Translations under genes and position numbers: made by a program
The notes under the pieces: model-generated
The model's database searches: none
Seen by the model: the letters and a program-made list of their open reading frames with translations, nothing else
Told to the model about the DNA's origin: nothing
Shown here: in pieces, positions 35,201 through 45,175 of the stretch
How positions within the stretch are numbered: position 1 is the first letter of the stretch
Layout: each line of letters begins with the position of its first letter
Source: Melampsora larici-populina 98AG31
Lineage: Eukaryota > Basidiomycota > Pucciniomycetes > Pucciniales > Melampsoraceae
NCBI RefSeq assembly: GCF_000204055.1
Contig: NW_006768811.1
Coordinates: forward strand, 574,406-638,405
Length of the DNA stretch: 64,000 nt
Reading direction: 5' to 3'

Positions 35201-37011
35201 CCCTGTTTTGGGGAAGACGCTCTATAAGAAAAACTTTTTTGTTTGAAGAGATAAGCCAAAAAAAAAGTACCTTTTTTATTTCACTTAAACCTATGAAAAA
35301 ATCCATAAATCTCATTTTTTTTTTTTTTTGGTCACTTCACCCCAAGTGTCACCCTTTTTGATAATAGCTCATATGTTGGCAGGTATATCATAGACAAGAA
35401 AAACCCAAGTATTCAATGATTCCAAATGATTTGATATAACAGATTGTGACACCTAATCAGCATCAATTTTCAGCCATGAAAGTGGTCAACACCTGCTTCT
35501 GTTAAAAGAAAGGCTACAGATATGACCCTACCTGGCCACCGTATGAACACTGTTGTGAACAAAAAGGTTTCAGTGAAAATAAAACTGATGAAACAATATA
35601 ATTATAAAATCTTATCAGGTGGTACTTTCAGTTGGCAATTTCCAGTATACTTTCAGTTGACACTGTCAAGTATACTTTCAACTACAATTTCAATAACACT
35701 ATTGGTTTATGCAAAACCGTGACGTCCACACAAGGTACTTCTTTGCATAACTTTAACTGCATATCTTTGAGAGTTCAGAATTTTGTATATATGATTCTTG
35801 ACCCACATGCACCCTTATTCTGAGTAAATTATTTGTTATTCAAGTATTCATCATCGTCTTGAAAACATTCAAGGGGTACAATTAAGTCTCACCTGCTACA
35901 GGTACTATGATCAAGGGCCCACATTGCAGCAAACCATAATAAATGATTCTGATCAGAATAAGTTGTTCCACCTTTTTAATTATTCCATCCAAGCAGCTTG
36001 GTTGGAATCAGTCTTGCATTTTTGAGTGTGGATTGAATACATTCATATTCAACAATCATATTCAACAGCCATTGAAAAGCATATACCTGTGATGTATGCA
36101 TCCAAAGTTGAGTTAGAGAAAAAAAGGTTAAAGGTATCAAAGGTCAAGAATCAAATAATTTTTTCACTTACATAGAACATTGAACTTGGCAACTTTGATT
36201 TGTCAGAGAAAAGATTTCTTTGGTGGTATTGAAGGTGGTACAGTTCCATCAACAACATCCCTTGGCAAGAGTTTGCCACTGGTCCCTCCAATGGCATAGC
36301 ATATGTTCAAAAAAATTACTCCACACCAAATCTTCAAGCTGTACAAACGTCGAGTTGATATACAAAATCTTTATACAAAACCTACCAACAAATCAATATC
36401 TGACCAACTTTCATTTGGAAAAAGATTTGATGTAAAGGATATATATTGAAGACAGTCAACATACTTATGTTATTAGATCTTATCAGATTCATTTACATTC
36501 AATTGTCTTAGCTCTCAAGACAATTCAACCCTTGATGAAGATTCAAAAGCTTCAATTCATAAACATGGCATGTGAGATCGAAATCATTCTGTAAGGATGA
36601 AACCAGTCATCTATTTAACAATTATTATTTGTCACTATATCATTGTTTATAATAATTTTCTTCCAAAATGTAGATACTCAAGATCATCTCATGATCTATC
36701 ATTGTTCAATTTTAAAAGTAAAACCTGATCCCTTCATAACATACTACAAAGACTTACGTTTGAAATCAATCATTTTGATTACAAACGCTTTGTTGATCAT
36801 AACTCGAACTTGGGTGTACATAAAATCAGTACATAAAATCATAACCTAGGTTAAGAATGGGTATGGGTTTATGTATGTAGGCCCAGATGTCAATAGGTTA
36901 CATCGTATTGAAGATGTATCTGCCACGTATATCTGTCTTCCACACCCAGGTTTGCACTTTTTGAATCTACCCTTTTTCCCCATCGTCTATCTGCCCGGTC
37001 CATCTATCTTC

Positions 37012-37141
37012 CAGATACATCTGTGGTATTTCATTTTCTCGTTATTCCTTTTTTTCCTCACCATCTAAGTTTCTATTTTCGAATCGGCGTTTTTTCCCCT
37101 TCATCTATCTACCAGGTCCATCTGTCTTCCAGATACATCTG
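37012..37141 (+). promoter_or_regulatory. Two CAGATACATCTG sites upstream of the passenger gene
   Basis: Exact copies of the subterminal palindrome at 37012-37023 and 37130-37141, 118 bp apart, each preceded by a TCCATCTRTCTTC segment and followed by GTG(G/T)TATT. They end 76 bp before the proposed passenger start at 37,218. The ~118-bp spacing reflects a tandem duplication (TTTTTCCCC..TCATCTATCT also repeats). Confidence 0.75.
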
Positions 37142-37217
37142 TGTTATTGCTATATCTTTTTTCCTGTTTTCATTTTTTACCTCGTCTTCGAAAAGTCCAA
37201 CCTTGCTAGCGCGCTCC

Positions 37218-39349
37218 ATGCCTATCAATACACGAAGCCGTAGATCTACTCCGCCTGGAGCAATCAACCTCCGTGGAGCCAAACGGCGTAAGCAGTTGGA
37301 AGCCGAAAGAGATGAAGCTGAAACTTGACGTCGTAGGGATTTAGAGACTCAAACTTCAAATCAAACTCAAGTCAACGACCAATCATCCAATCAGCACGAC
37401 AGTCGATCTGCTGAAGAACTCAAATTAGATGAAATCGATGTACACACCTATGGACTTCAGAAGAAATTCTGGCCGTTGCAGCGAATTGACAAGCAACTGA
37501 AGGCGCAGACCACTGATAACCGCTCTCAACCCAATCCGCTCATCCTGGCCGAAGCACAAGCACTCCACGAAGCGTTCCAACACTCTCTACACATGCTTGC
37601 AATGATTGGCAAAGTTCACCTCGACACCCTGAAATCCCATCTGTAAGTACATTTTTTTTATCGTATAGATTCATAACTATTCATTTCTCTACATTCTCAT
37701 CACATCTCCATCTTTTCATTAAATCTCAATAACTCTGTTATCTTTCAAATTTTTAGCGGAATCTCAGGTGCAAGTCGGGCGGCGCATGCATGGAATCGAT
37801 TTCTAGCCTTTTCAAAGCTCGCTTCTAAGAATCCTAGCAAGTCCACTCCAATATTGAACGGAAATATGGTTCAAACTAACTAACGACAAGTTTTATCCTC
37901 CAGTGCCCCCACGGGGTGATCCTAACGCTAGTGCAATTCTGAGCGCGCGAAACAAAGCCAATCGTGTTACGTACAACCGGTTGAAGGACGACGAGCATGC
38001 AGTATTCACTTCACGCATTTTTCACGCCTTGGGAGGCTATCCGGACTATTCAGCAATCGTAGTAGAAGACGTTGAGACCGTCGGGGACTGTGAAGTTCTG
38101 ATCCCCGAGGTTCCTAAGCTTTCACCTGAAGAAGACGCCCTGTATCGTCCTCTATATGAAAAGCTAGTCGATCCGGCAAAGGTAGCAAAAGATCGTAAAC
38201 GATTTGAGGTTCCTTCAGCTGAGAAGAAAGAAAAGCTTTCCCTTCGAACGTTCAAGAAGAGGCTTCAACAGGTATGTGATGAACAAAAAATCGATTTCTT
38301 GTTATCGTCATCTTTCATTTTATTCATCTACTTCTTTCTTTCAAATCATCTACTGTTGCATTTACACTTCATTAATTTTCGCATTCGGCTGTTCTTCCAG
38401 CTCCACCATGACGCTATCCTTGCCGACTTTGACTATTACACAATCGGCTGTAGCAAGACCTTGGGGACCGGTTGGTGTCACGAATTCACATCTTTACCCG
38501 AGATCAGCGCCTGGATGGACGAGAAGATCAAGTTTCAGACAATCTTTCCAATCTACTCCCAAGCCAGACCCGAGATCAACGAAATCGATGCGACTGCAGC
38601 GGCGAGCAACAACACCAAAAACAAAGTCACTCGTCCTCCAAATAAGTCCGACCGCGAAAGTACTGAGCTAACGAGTTTGTTGCTTACACAGATAAGTCAG
38701 TTGAGCATGATCTGATTGATTTGACTTGGGAATATCAACTGACACAACTTTTTTATTGTTTTCAGAGGCACTTGGTGTTACTCTCCCTACAAGAGGCTTC
38801 CCCCGAGGTCCTGATGTGCCTGCTGTGTTTGAAAAACATAAGGTTGGCGTGATTTTTCTCCGCCATGAAGATTCAGCAATGTCCACCCGCGAGTTCATGC
38901 TAGGCTTTGATGGCATGAAAACTGCTGGTCGACGAAATTGGCTTCAGGACATCAAGAATCAGAAGTTCCTTATGGTCATGAAAGGAACACCTGTGATTTC
39001 GCCTTGGAAAGTTTTTGAGAACGATGATGATGATAGTAATGGTGGAGGTGGTGGACCCGGTGGTGAAGGTGGCGAAGGTGGTGGACCCGGTGGTGATGGT
39101 AATGAAGGTGTTGGACCCGGTGGTGAAGGTGGTGAAGGTGGTGGACCCGGTGGTGAAGGTGGTGAAGGTGTTGGACCCGGTGGTGAAGGTGGTGAAGGTG
39201 GTGAAGGTGGTGGTCCCAGTGGTGATGGTGGTGATGGTGTTGGTGATGGTGGTGATGGTGGTGATGGTGGTGGAACCGGTGGTGATGGTGGTGAAGGTGG
39301 TAGTGGTGGTGGTGAAGGTGTTGGACCCGGTAGTTGTGGAGTCATTTGA
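37218..39349 (+). pseudogene. KDZ passenger gene, unknown function, Gly-rich tail, one early stop
   Basis: Model: 37218-37642, 37757-37836, 37904-38271, 38401-38674, 38766-39349, 577 codons in a single frame apart from a TGA at codon 37 (37326-37328, in a context where CGA would give Arg-Arg-Arg). The intron at 37837 has a GC donor (GCAAGT) and a CTAAC branch site. Visible protein: a basic N-terminus (NTRSRRSTP, RGAKRRKQLE), SGASRAAHAWNRFLAFSKLA, PPRGDPNASAILSARNKANR, FTSRIFHALGG, an acidic middle, GTGWCHEFTSLPEISAWMDE, GVIFLRHEDSAMSTREFM, then about 100 residues of Gly/Glu/Pro/Asp repeats. No known enzyme motif is recognised. Position between intact inverted repeats and the shared palindromes upstream mark it as cargo of the element. 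Translation might restart downstream; otherwise the gene is dead in this copy. Confidence 0.7.
39045..39340 (+). repeat. GGTGGTGAAGGT minisatellite encoding Gly/Glu/Pro repeats
   Basis: Units GGTGGTGAAGGT, GGTGGACCCGGT and GGTGATGGT in irregular alternation, all multiples of 3 bp, so length changes keep the frame. It codes for the tail of the passenger protein; the proline-rich open frame on the other strand is a shadow. Confidence 0.92.
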
Positions 39350-40420
39350 ATCACGATGTTATGTTGTAATCTTCATGTTGTATGATTCTTAGATCGTAAC
39401 TTTCCTATTTGTTCCTTATTTGTTTTCCTATTTGTTCTACTTTTTCTCTCCTGGTTGATTGTTTTGAAATACATTGATATAACCTAGTCTCATTTGGAAG
39501 AGGCAACCAAAACAGGTGTGTCTGAGCAACACATCTGATCTTGACTTTACAAAGTAAATTCAATTATTCTCACCACGAGCAGATAAAGACTCGTTTGTAA
39601 GGAATCATGACAGTTCGATTTACAAGATGCTTGATAGACCACCATTAGAACTTGTTTGTATCTCTTGTTCCTGTGAACTTGTACCATTATCGTTTGACTT
39701 CCACTTCAAGATTGAAGTCCTACATTCACATTCTACATTTGCTGACTCTGTGACGCCTTGAAGGCTTGTATTTGATTTGATTGAATTACTTATGTCCATT
39801 TGTCCGTTCAAAAAATCAAACTCTATAGGAAAAATTGTGTGATATTTGACGTTTACTTCTCTCCAGTTGAAATACACAAGAGAGAGTTTCATTTCAATGT
39901 GATAAAGATATTACTGTCATTCTTGAAACACTTGTCCAAGGTCTCAGTCTTGTTCATTTGTAGCTGATTCCTGCTGAATCTGATTGTTATGTATGTATGA
40001 GTTCAACTTTCAATCCTCTCTATCACGAGGCGACACTTATTTACATCTCCTAAACTTATGCTATCTGACTGTTTTGATGAAAGCAAAATTCACCGATCCG
40101 TTACTTTACTTGTATCTACCTCAACAATATTTTTTTAAAAAAAGGACTTTCACTTTGTAAAATATCAATTCGCAGTCAGCAGTCACATCTTTTTTGAGAG
40201 CTTGGATAAAATGAACTTGGATTAAATTTGCTACAACAATTGATGAATGGATGATGCAAAAACACCGTGTTGGATTTGTGGGTTGTGTTGAATCCAAGGA
40301 TGACTCGTATGTAAGACAATGTGAGACTGTTGCTACAAATACCAGGTGTATCTGGGACTATGTGGACAAGCGGACAAGCTGGGTGTCTGTACTTAGCGGT
40401 GAGTTTTGAATTCAAAGATG
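39350..40420. other. KDZ interior, no gene
   Basis: 3' flank of the passenger gene, AT-rich, no coding content recognised. Confidence 0.5.
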
Positions 40421-40792
40421 CAGACGCATCTGCCTCACACAGTCGTTGTGTTGTAGTGATTCTGATGCATCCCAGATGCATCTGGGTTTAACCGTGGTGA
40501 TTTTGTATTATGAGAACAGATGTGTCTGTTTCTCTGTGGTCGAGTGTATGCCCAGGTGTATGGATGTAACCAGATTCATCTGATTGTAGGTTAGCCAGAT
40601 TGATATGGTGTTTGGTAGTCAATGAGGTAACTGCAGATGCATCTGCTGTGTAAATGGTTTTGTGATGGATGCGTGGTGTACATATGCAGATGGATCTGAT
40701 ATTGTACTTGATATGTTGTGTACAGATGCAGATGTATCTGCTTATGAGCATATGTATACGCTACACTGGATCAGCAGAATCAGATGCATCTG
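40421..40792. promoter_or_regulatory. Right subterminal array of CAGATNNATCTG palindromes
   Basis: Copies at 40421 (variant CAGACGCATCTG), 40473, 40517 (variant), 40571, 40634, 40687, 40729 and 40781, plus a weaker one near 40595. Only the last three lie in the exact inverted repeat; the others are outside it, so the motif has been kept or gained independently of the mirror copy. Confidence 0.8.
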
Positions 40793-41052
40793 ATTCTCTT
40801 TTGCCCGTGAAGGCTGAAATATTTCAACTAAACGTGAAACCTTGATATTGCATACTTTGATGGCTCAAATTGAGTATGTGGGCGAATTAAAGGATGGAGA
40901 ACAGGTTTCCAAAACTGAGACTTGGTTGTGTGCCTTTGAGGCTTCCATCTGGCTCACCTGCGGACATCTGCCAGGTGTTTTCAGCATCTAGCCGATCGTA
41001 CAGTACACGTTTATTTTCGGCTAAGTACCGAAGGATCTGTACTCCTCAGGTG
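40678..41052. repeat. KDZ right terminal inverted repeat, 375 bp
   Basis: Reverse complement of 29659-30033 with two differences. Ends CTCCTCAGGTG directly before the ATAATTCT duplication. Confidence 0.96.
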
Positions 41053-41650
41053 ATAATTCTGCTACCTGAGTATTACATTTTTGTCACTCTTTGTTATTAT
41101 GCTGTTTGGTCATGTCCTTCAAACAAAAAAGTTTCAAGGATCTAGAAAGTTATGGTAATTTTCAATCATTTCAAAGTTATGCAAGAAATGTATATTTGGA
41201 ATTGAAGTATGAAATCAGGTGATAAGTCTAATACTTCTATTGAGGAATTATGATGTGTTGAACAGATTATGTTTGGGTGAGATTTCATATCAAACTCAAT
41301 ATAAAACTGAATATGTAGATCATTTCATTTTGACATGTAAGATCTTATCTGTCATCAAGCCAAAAGACTGATAAATTGTTTCACTTCTTTAGAATCTGAT
41401 CCTATATCAATCATATTCCTAATTCACAAATCATGGCTAATTTTCATTTATTTCTCCATAATCAAGTAGAACAAACAACAAGTAACAATCAAGATTCCAC
41501 AAGTAAATAAGCAGGTGGTGATGGTGCAGGTTCAGGTTCAAGTGGTGGTGGTGGTGCAACATCATCAGTAGGTGGAGGAGGAGCAGGTGCAGAAGCTTCA
41601 GGTGGTGCAGGAGGTTGTTGATCTGGTAAAGGTTGTTGTTGTGATTGATG

Positions 41651-41840
41651 TGTCTTACAAACCTTGAAGTGTAACAGGCTGTGAAAGGATTGATGCATGT
41701 CACGAATGAACTATACATATAACTATTGTATTGCGCCACGTTTGTATCTTTCCCTCATCCAACAATCACTTTGATCAATAGGATAAGGCGTTAAGCATCT
41801 TCCTTCATTCCCAACCCAACCGTGAGACCAGCCCATGACA
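41651..41840 (+). repeat. 5' LTR, 190 bp
   Basis: Shares TTACAAACCTTGAAG, GTAACAGGCTGTGAAAGGAT, ATAACTATTGTATTGCGCCA and GACCAGCCCATGACA with the 3' LTR, in order. Confidence 0.88.
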
Positions 41841-41952
41841 TATTGTCGGATCTCATTATTACCGGAATCAAGGAAACAAAGCCACCTCGATTAGAATCAA
41901 AGATTAATTAGATTTAAAATTAGAACTCACAGAACCCACTCAATCCCCTAGA

Positions 41953-42093
41953 CACTGCCAGCATTAAAGAGGTTCCCAGATGGGAATGTGGTTCGTGGGG
42001 ATCAGACCGCCATTGTAATATATGTAGTCACAAAGGCTGTTTGATTCCTACGACCCATATTCCCATCTGGGAACCTCTTTAATGCTGGCAGTG
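41953..42093. mobile_element. CACTG-ended MITE, 141 bp, AGA target duplication
   Basis: Nearly perfect inverted ends of about 38 bp (CACTGCCAGCATTAAAGAGG...), flanked by AGA on both sides (41950-41952, 42094-42096). A 3-bp duplication and a CACTG end point to CACTA-type ancestry. It sits in the gypsy leader. Confidence 0.85.
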
Positions 42094-42328
42094 AGATTGA
42101 ACTTTATCAAACTCAACCCAAAACCTTAGAAGAATCGATTGAACCTTACAGAATAAGAAGATCCAAGATTGAACACCGGATAATTAGGATTTATTGACTG
42201 ACTCAGATCCAAAACCTTAAGACTGAACCAAACAAACGCCACCACACCTTCTTACAGCCTACCTGCAATTGGCGACGCCAAATCCGATTCTGAAACCCAT
42301 TTTGTGTAGAAGGATGAGAACACGGTTT

Positions 42329-42833
42329 AACCTATAAAGTGTAGTGCTTGTATCAGCACTCTTCTCCTACAAAAGCTGTGGTATGCAGACCACTTGCTAA
42401 CCTATAAAGTGTAGTGCTCGTATCAGCACTCTTCTCCTACAAAAGCTGTGGTATGCAGACCACTTGCTAACCTAAAGGTGTGGAGGAACAAGTTTGAAAT
42501 TGAGAAAATAAAAGTAAGCTCGAAATGGCTCTGAGATTGATCTAAAGGAATTTTCTCTTTCCAAAAGATAAGAATTTTATTACTATAGCTAACCTATAAA
42601 GTGTAGTGCTCGTATCAGCACTCTTCTCCTACAAAAGCTGTGGTATGCAGACCACTTGCTAACCTAATAGATGAAGAAACAAAATGAAACAAGAACATAA
42701 ACCAAGTTAGAATATTGATAAGTTTGTGAAGAAAGATTATCAGTATTATACCTAAAGGTGTGGAGGAACAAGTTTGAAATTGAGAAAATAAAAGTAAGCT
42801 CGAAATGGCTCTGAGATTGATCTAAAGGAATTT
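42329..42833. repeat. Repeats in the gypsy leader: 70-bp units and an 83-bp segment pair
   Basis: AACCTATAAAGTGTAGTGC units start at 42329, 42399 and 42591. The first two are adjacent (period 70). Each unit has two small hairpins, one ending in GTGGTATGCAGACCAC. A segment CCTAAAGGTGTGGAGGAACA... (83 bp) occurs at 42471 and again at 42751. The copies are almost identical. Confidence 0.92.
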
Positions 42834-44942
42834 CCAATATATATTAAGGTGTTAGTATATAATCTATAAAGAATATCAAAAAGAAAAACTCACTCTCTTT
42901 CCAAAAGATAAGGAAAGAGAGTCAATCAAAGAGAGACGAGAATGAAACATATAAGTGAAATGAAATTATGGGAAAATCCATTGGGATTGATGTGCAACAG
43001 TAATATTGGGATTTCTAAACCCGTATAAAGTAATGAAAATGAAAATCAATAAAAGAAACATATCACACCCTTGACACCTCTCTGTGTAACTACACAACTG
43101 TCTTGATTGTATTTCAACATTTTGTTGATACCGAAACTCATTTGACAATCAAAGGACCATCGTATCTTACTCCTGCTCTTGAAGGACCATCTGCAATGGA
43201 CGATATCCAGAGACAGATCAACGAGCTCTCCAACGCGCTAGCAAACGAGAGAACATTACGGGAACAGGCTGAAGCCCGATCTAACGAGGCAGAAGCTCGT
43301 TTATCTGCTATTGAATCTGCTCGTAACACCCACCCTTCTCACAACCACCCTCCTGCTCAACCTACTGTGATACCACAACCACAGCATGAGAGTTTACCTG
43401 TTCCTAAAGGGCCTAAGGTGACTGTCCCTGATAAGTTCAACGGCACTAGAGGTGGCCCGGCGGAGATCTTTGCTACACAAATCCAACTCTACATGCTTGC
43501 TCATCCTTCCTTATTCACCAACGACCGTAGTAAAGTAGTCTTTACTTTATTGTACCTCACTGGTGCTGCTAGTAGTTGGGCCCACCCCATGACGATCGAA
43601 CTCCTAGACGATAGCACAGCTCATTTAGTGACTTTCAAGCGATTCATCACCAACTTTAAGGCGATGTACTTTGACACCGAGAAGAAGTCAAAGGCCGAGC
43701 GCGCACTACGTACCTTAACCCAAAAGGGTACTGTCGCTGCCTACGCTCACGAGTTCAATTTGTACGCGAGCTCTCACAGCCCCCAATCACAAGTGACTGG
43801 CAGCCCAGTACATCCGATGACCTCAACCTTTTTTTGGTTTGTTTTCAGTTTTTTTTGAAGATGTTTTCAATATGCTATTTATCATATCTTAACCAGTTAT
43901 CATAGAGATCTTGTCCAGTCATCAGAAATATCCTGATCAGTTACCGGCAAGATCTCAACAGAGTGTTGAACAAGTGTTTGACAGCTATGGAAGCTCCACA
44001 TCCATAACTATCACATTTTTTTTGAGAGTGATCCACTCATCAGAGTAGCTCTGGAATGTCAGGCCAAGGTGACACCCTTGATGGAAACACCCAAATCACT
44101 TCAACTGGCCGCCAACTTGCTGCAAGTAAACACAGAAATCAGTGCATGTCTCCATTTCAATATCTGACCTATAAAGATTGCTCCCATGACTAGAACAGCA
44201 GGGCAAGTTGTTACTTCTACAAGTGCCTGCTGCTGGGAAGGGCTTGGCAGCTGAAAAGGAGAAGATGGAGTTTAATCGGCGTCAGTACAATACTCGACCA
44301 TCACCACCTCCTCCTCCTAGCCCACCTTGCAGCCAGCAAGCAGAGACATCTGAGATGCGCCCCCAGCGCAGATCTTGATCACACCATTCTCACGACACTA
44401 GATCAGCAGCACCGTCAGATCTTCATAATTTACCATCATATTCAGGTGGATCTGACCGCACCATCAAAGGAAAGAAGCGAGCAAGAGTGGAACGATCTCC
44501 AACACCCCCACCACCTGTACCCGCTAATGTGCCATCAGTCACCCCCTACGAACTGGATCTGCTTCAGCACTGTCTTGAACATGCCATTGCCCCCTCTTGG
44601 ACCACTCGACCTAAGCCTAACTTTGGAATGGCCAGTGCTGGTACCCCCAAAGCAGCCGAATGGCAATATCTATTTAAAGTCTATATAGTACTTGCTTGGG
44701 TACCTCACTTCAGCTCTGGAGAGGCTGGAGACACCTCTGCCAAAATACTTGACTGCCTCTTGCAGCTCATTCAAATTGGTAACATATGTACTTTGTGATC
44801 TTTCAAACATGGTGACGGAGAAAAGCTCACAGAATTGGTTGAGAAGCACCAAGCAAGCCTTGGAGATGGATGGCCCCATATGATGAAAAAGCCCAATTTG
44901 CATTTTGCTGAACACATAGGCTCCATCTCAACACTTCTTGGG

Positions 44943-45167
44943 TTGCAGACACCACAAGGAACGAATTGGTGGCATAGTCCATTCTCGTGAAAGGTCAAGG
45001 TAGTCGTGTGAAAGCTAACTCGGAAAGACGCTCCGAAGTTAGAATTTGAAATCTGAATTTCAAACTCTATTCATCTCATCCTCCACACGCTCATCCTTGA
45101 TTCCTTGAAGAACCTCAGTCACAAGTTCAGTTCTTGCTCATACCTTCATTGCTCTAACTCGTCAAAA
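44943..45167 (+). repeat. Ngaro split direct repeat A1
   Basis: 225 bp from TTGCAGACACCACAAGG to GTCAAAA, nearly identical to A2 (for example CGTGTG versus TGTGTG, CACACGC versus CACAGGC). Confidence 0.93.
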
Positions 45168-45175
45168 ATATACAA

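Larger units (their letters stand above)
34089..37217. promoter_or_regulatory. Central non-coding region of the KDZ element, divergent promoter region
   Basis: Three kilobases of AT-rich DNA between the transposase start and the passenger gene start, without coding content. It includes a degenerate tandem repeat (34,640-35,200), a T-tract at about 35,318, and CAGATACATCTG sites at 37,012 and 37,130. Promoter function is inferred from the divergent layout. Confidence 0.5.
29659..41052. mobile_element. Complete KDZ-superfamily DNA transposon, 11,394 bp
   Basis: Bounded by 375-bp inverted repeats starting CACCTGAGGAGTACAG and flanked by an exact 8-bp duplication ATAATTCT (29651-29658 and 41053-41060). 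It encodes a KDZ (Kyakuja-Dileera-Zisupton) transposase on the minus strand and a passenger gene on the plus strand, transcribed outwards from a shared central region. Eight-base target duplications are known for Zisupton-type elements. Two differences between the inverted repeats in 375 bp indicate a recent insertion. Subterminal regions hold many CAGATNNATCTG palindromes. All parts needed for transposition appear present. Confidence 0.96.

Noticed and set aside
38850..38900. HxD signature (RHED) in the passenger protein as a sign of a TET/JBP oxygenase
   Set aside because: No second His, no Arg motif and no fold pattern; a single HxD is too common.
38959..39354. Proline-rich protein on the minus strand
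   Set aside because: Shadow of the Gly-rich minisatellite in the passenger gene.
41489..41698. Proline-rich open frame on the minus strand left of the gypsy element
   Set aside because: Low-complexity GGTGGT-type DNA that runs into the LTR; no support for a gene.
42329..42660. Spaced repeats resembling a CRISPR array
   Set aside because: Two of three units are adjacent with no spacer, the units are 70 bp, and the genome is eukaryotic.
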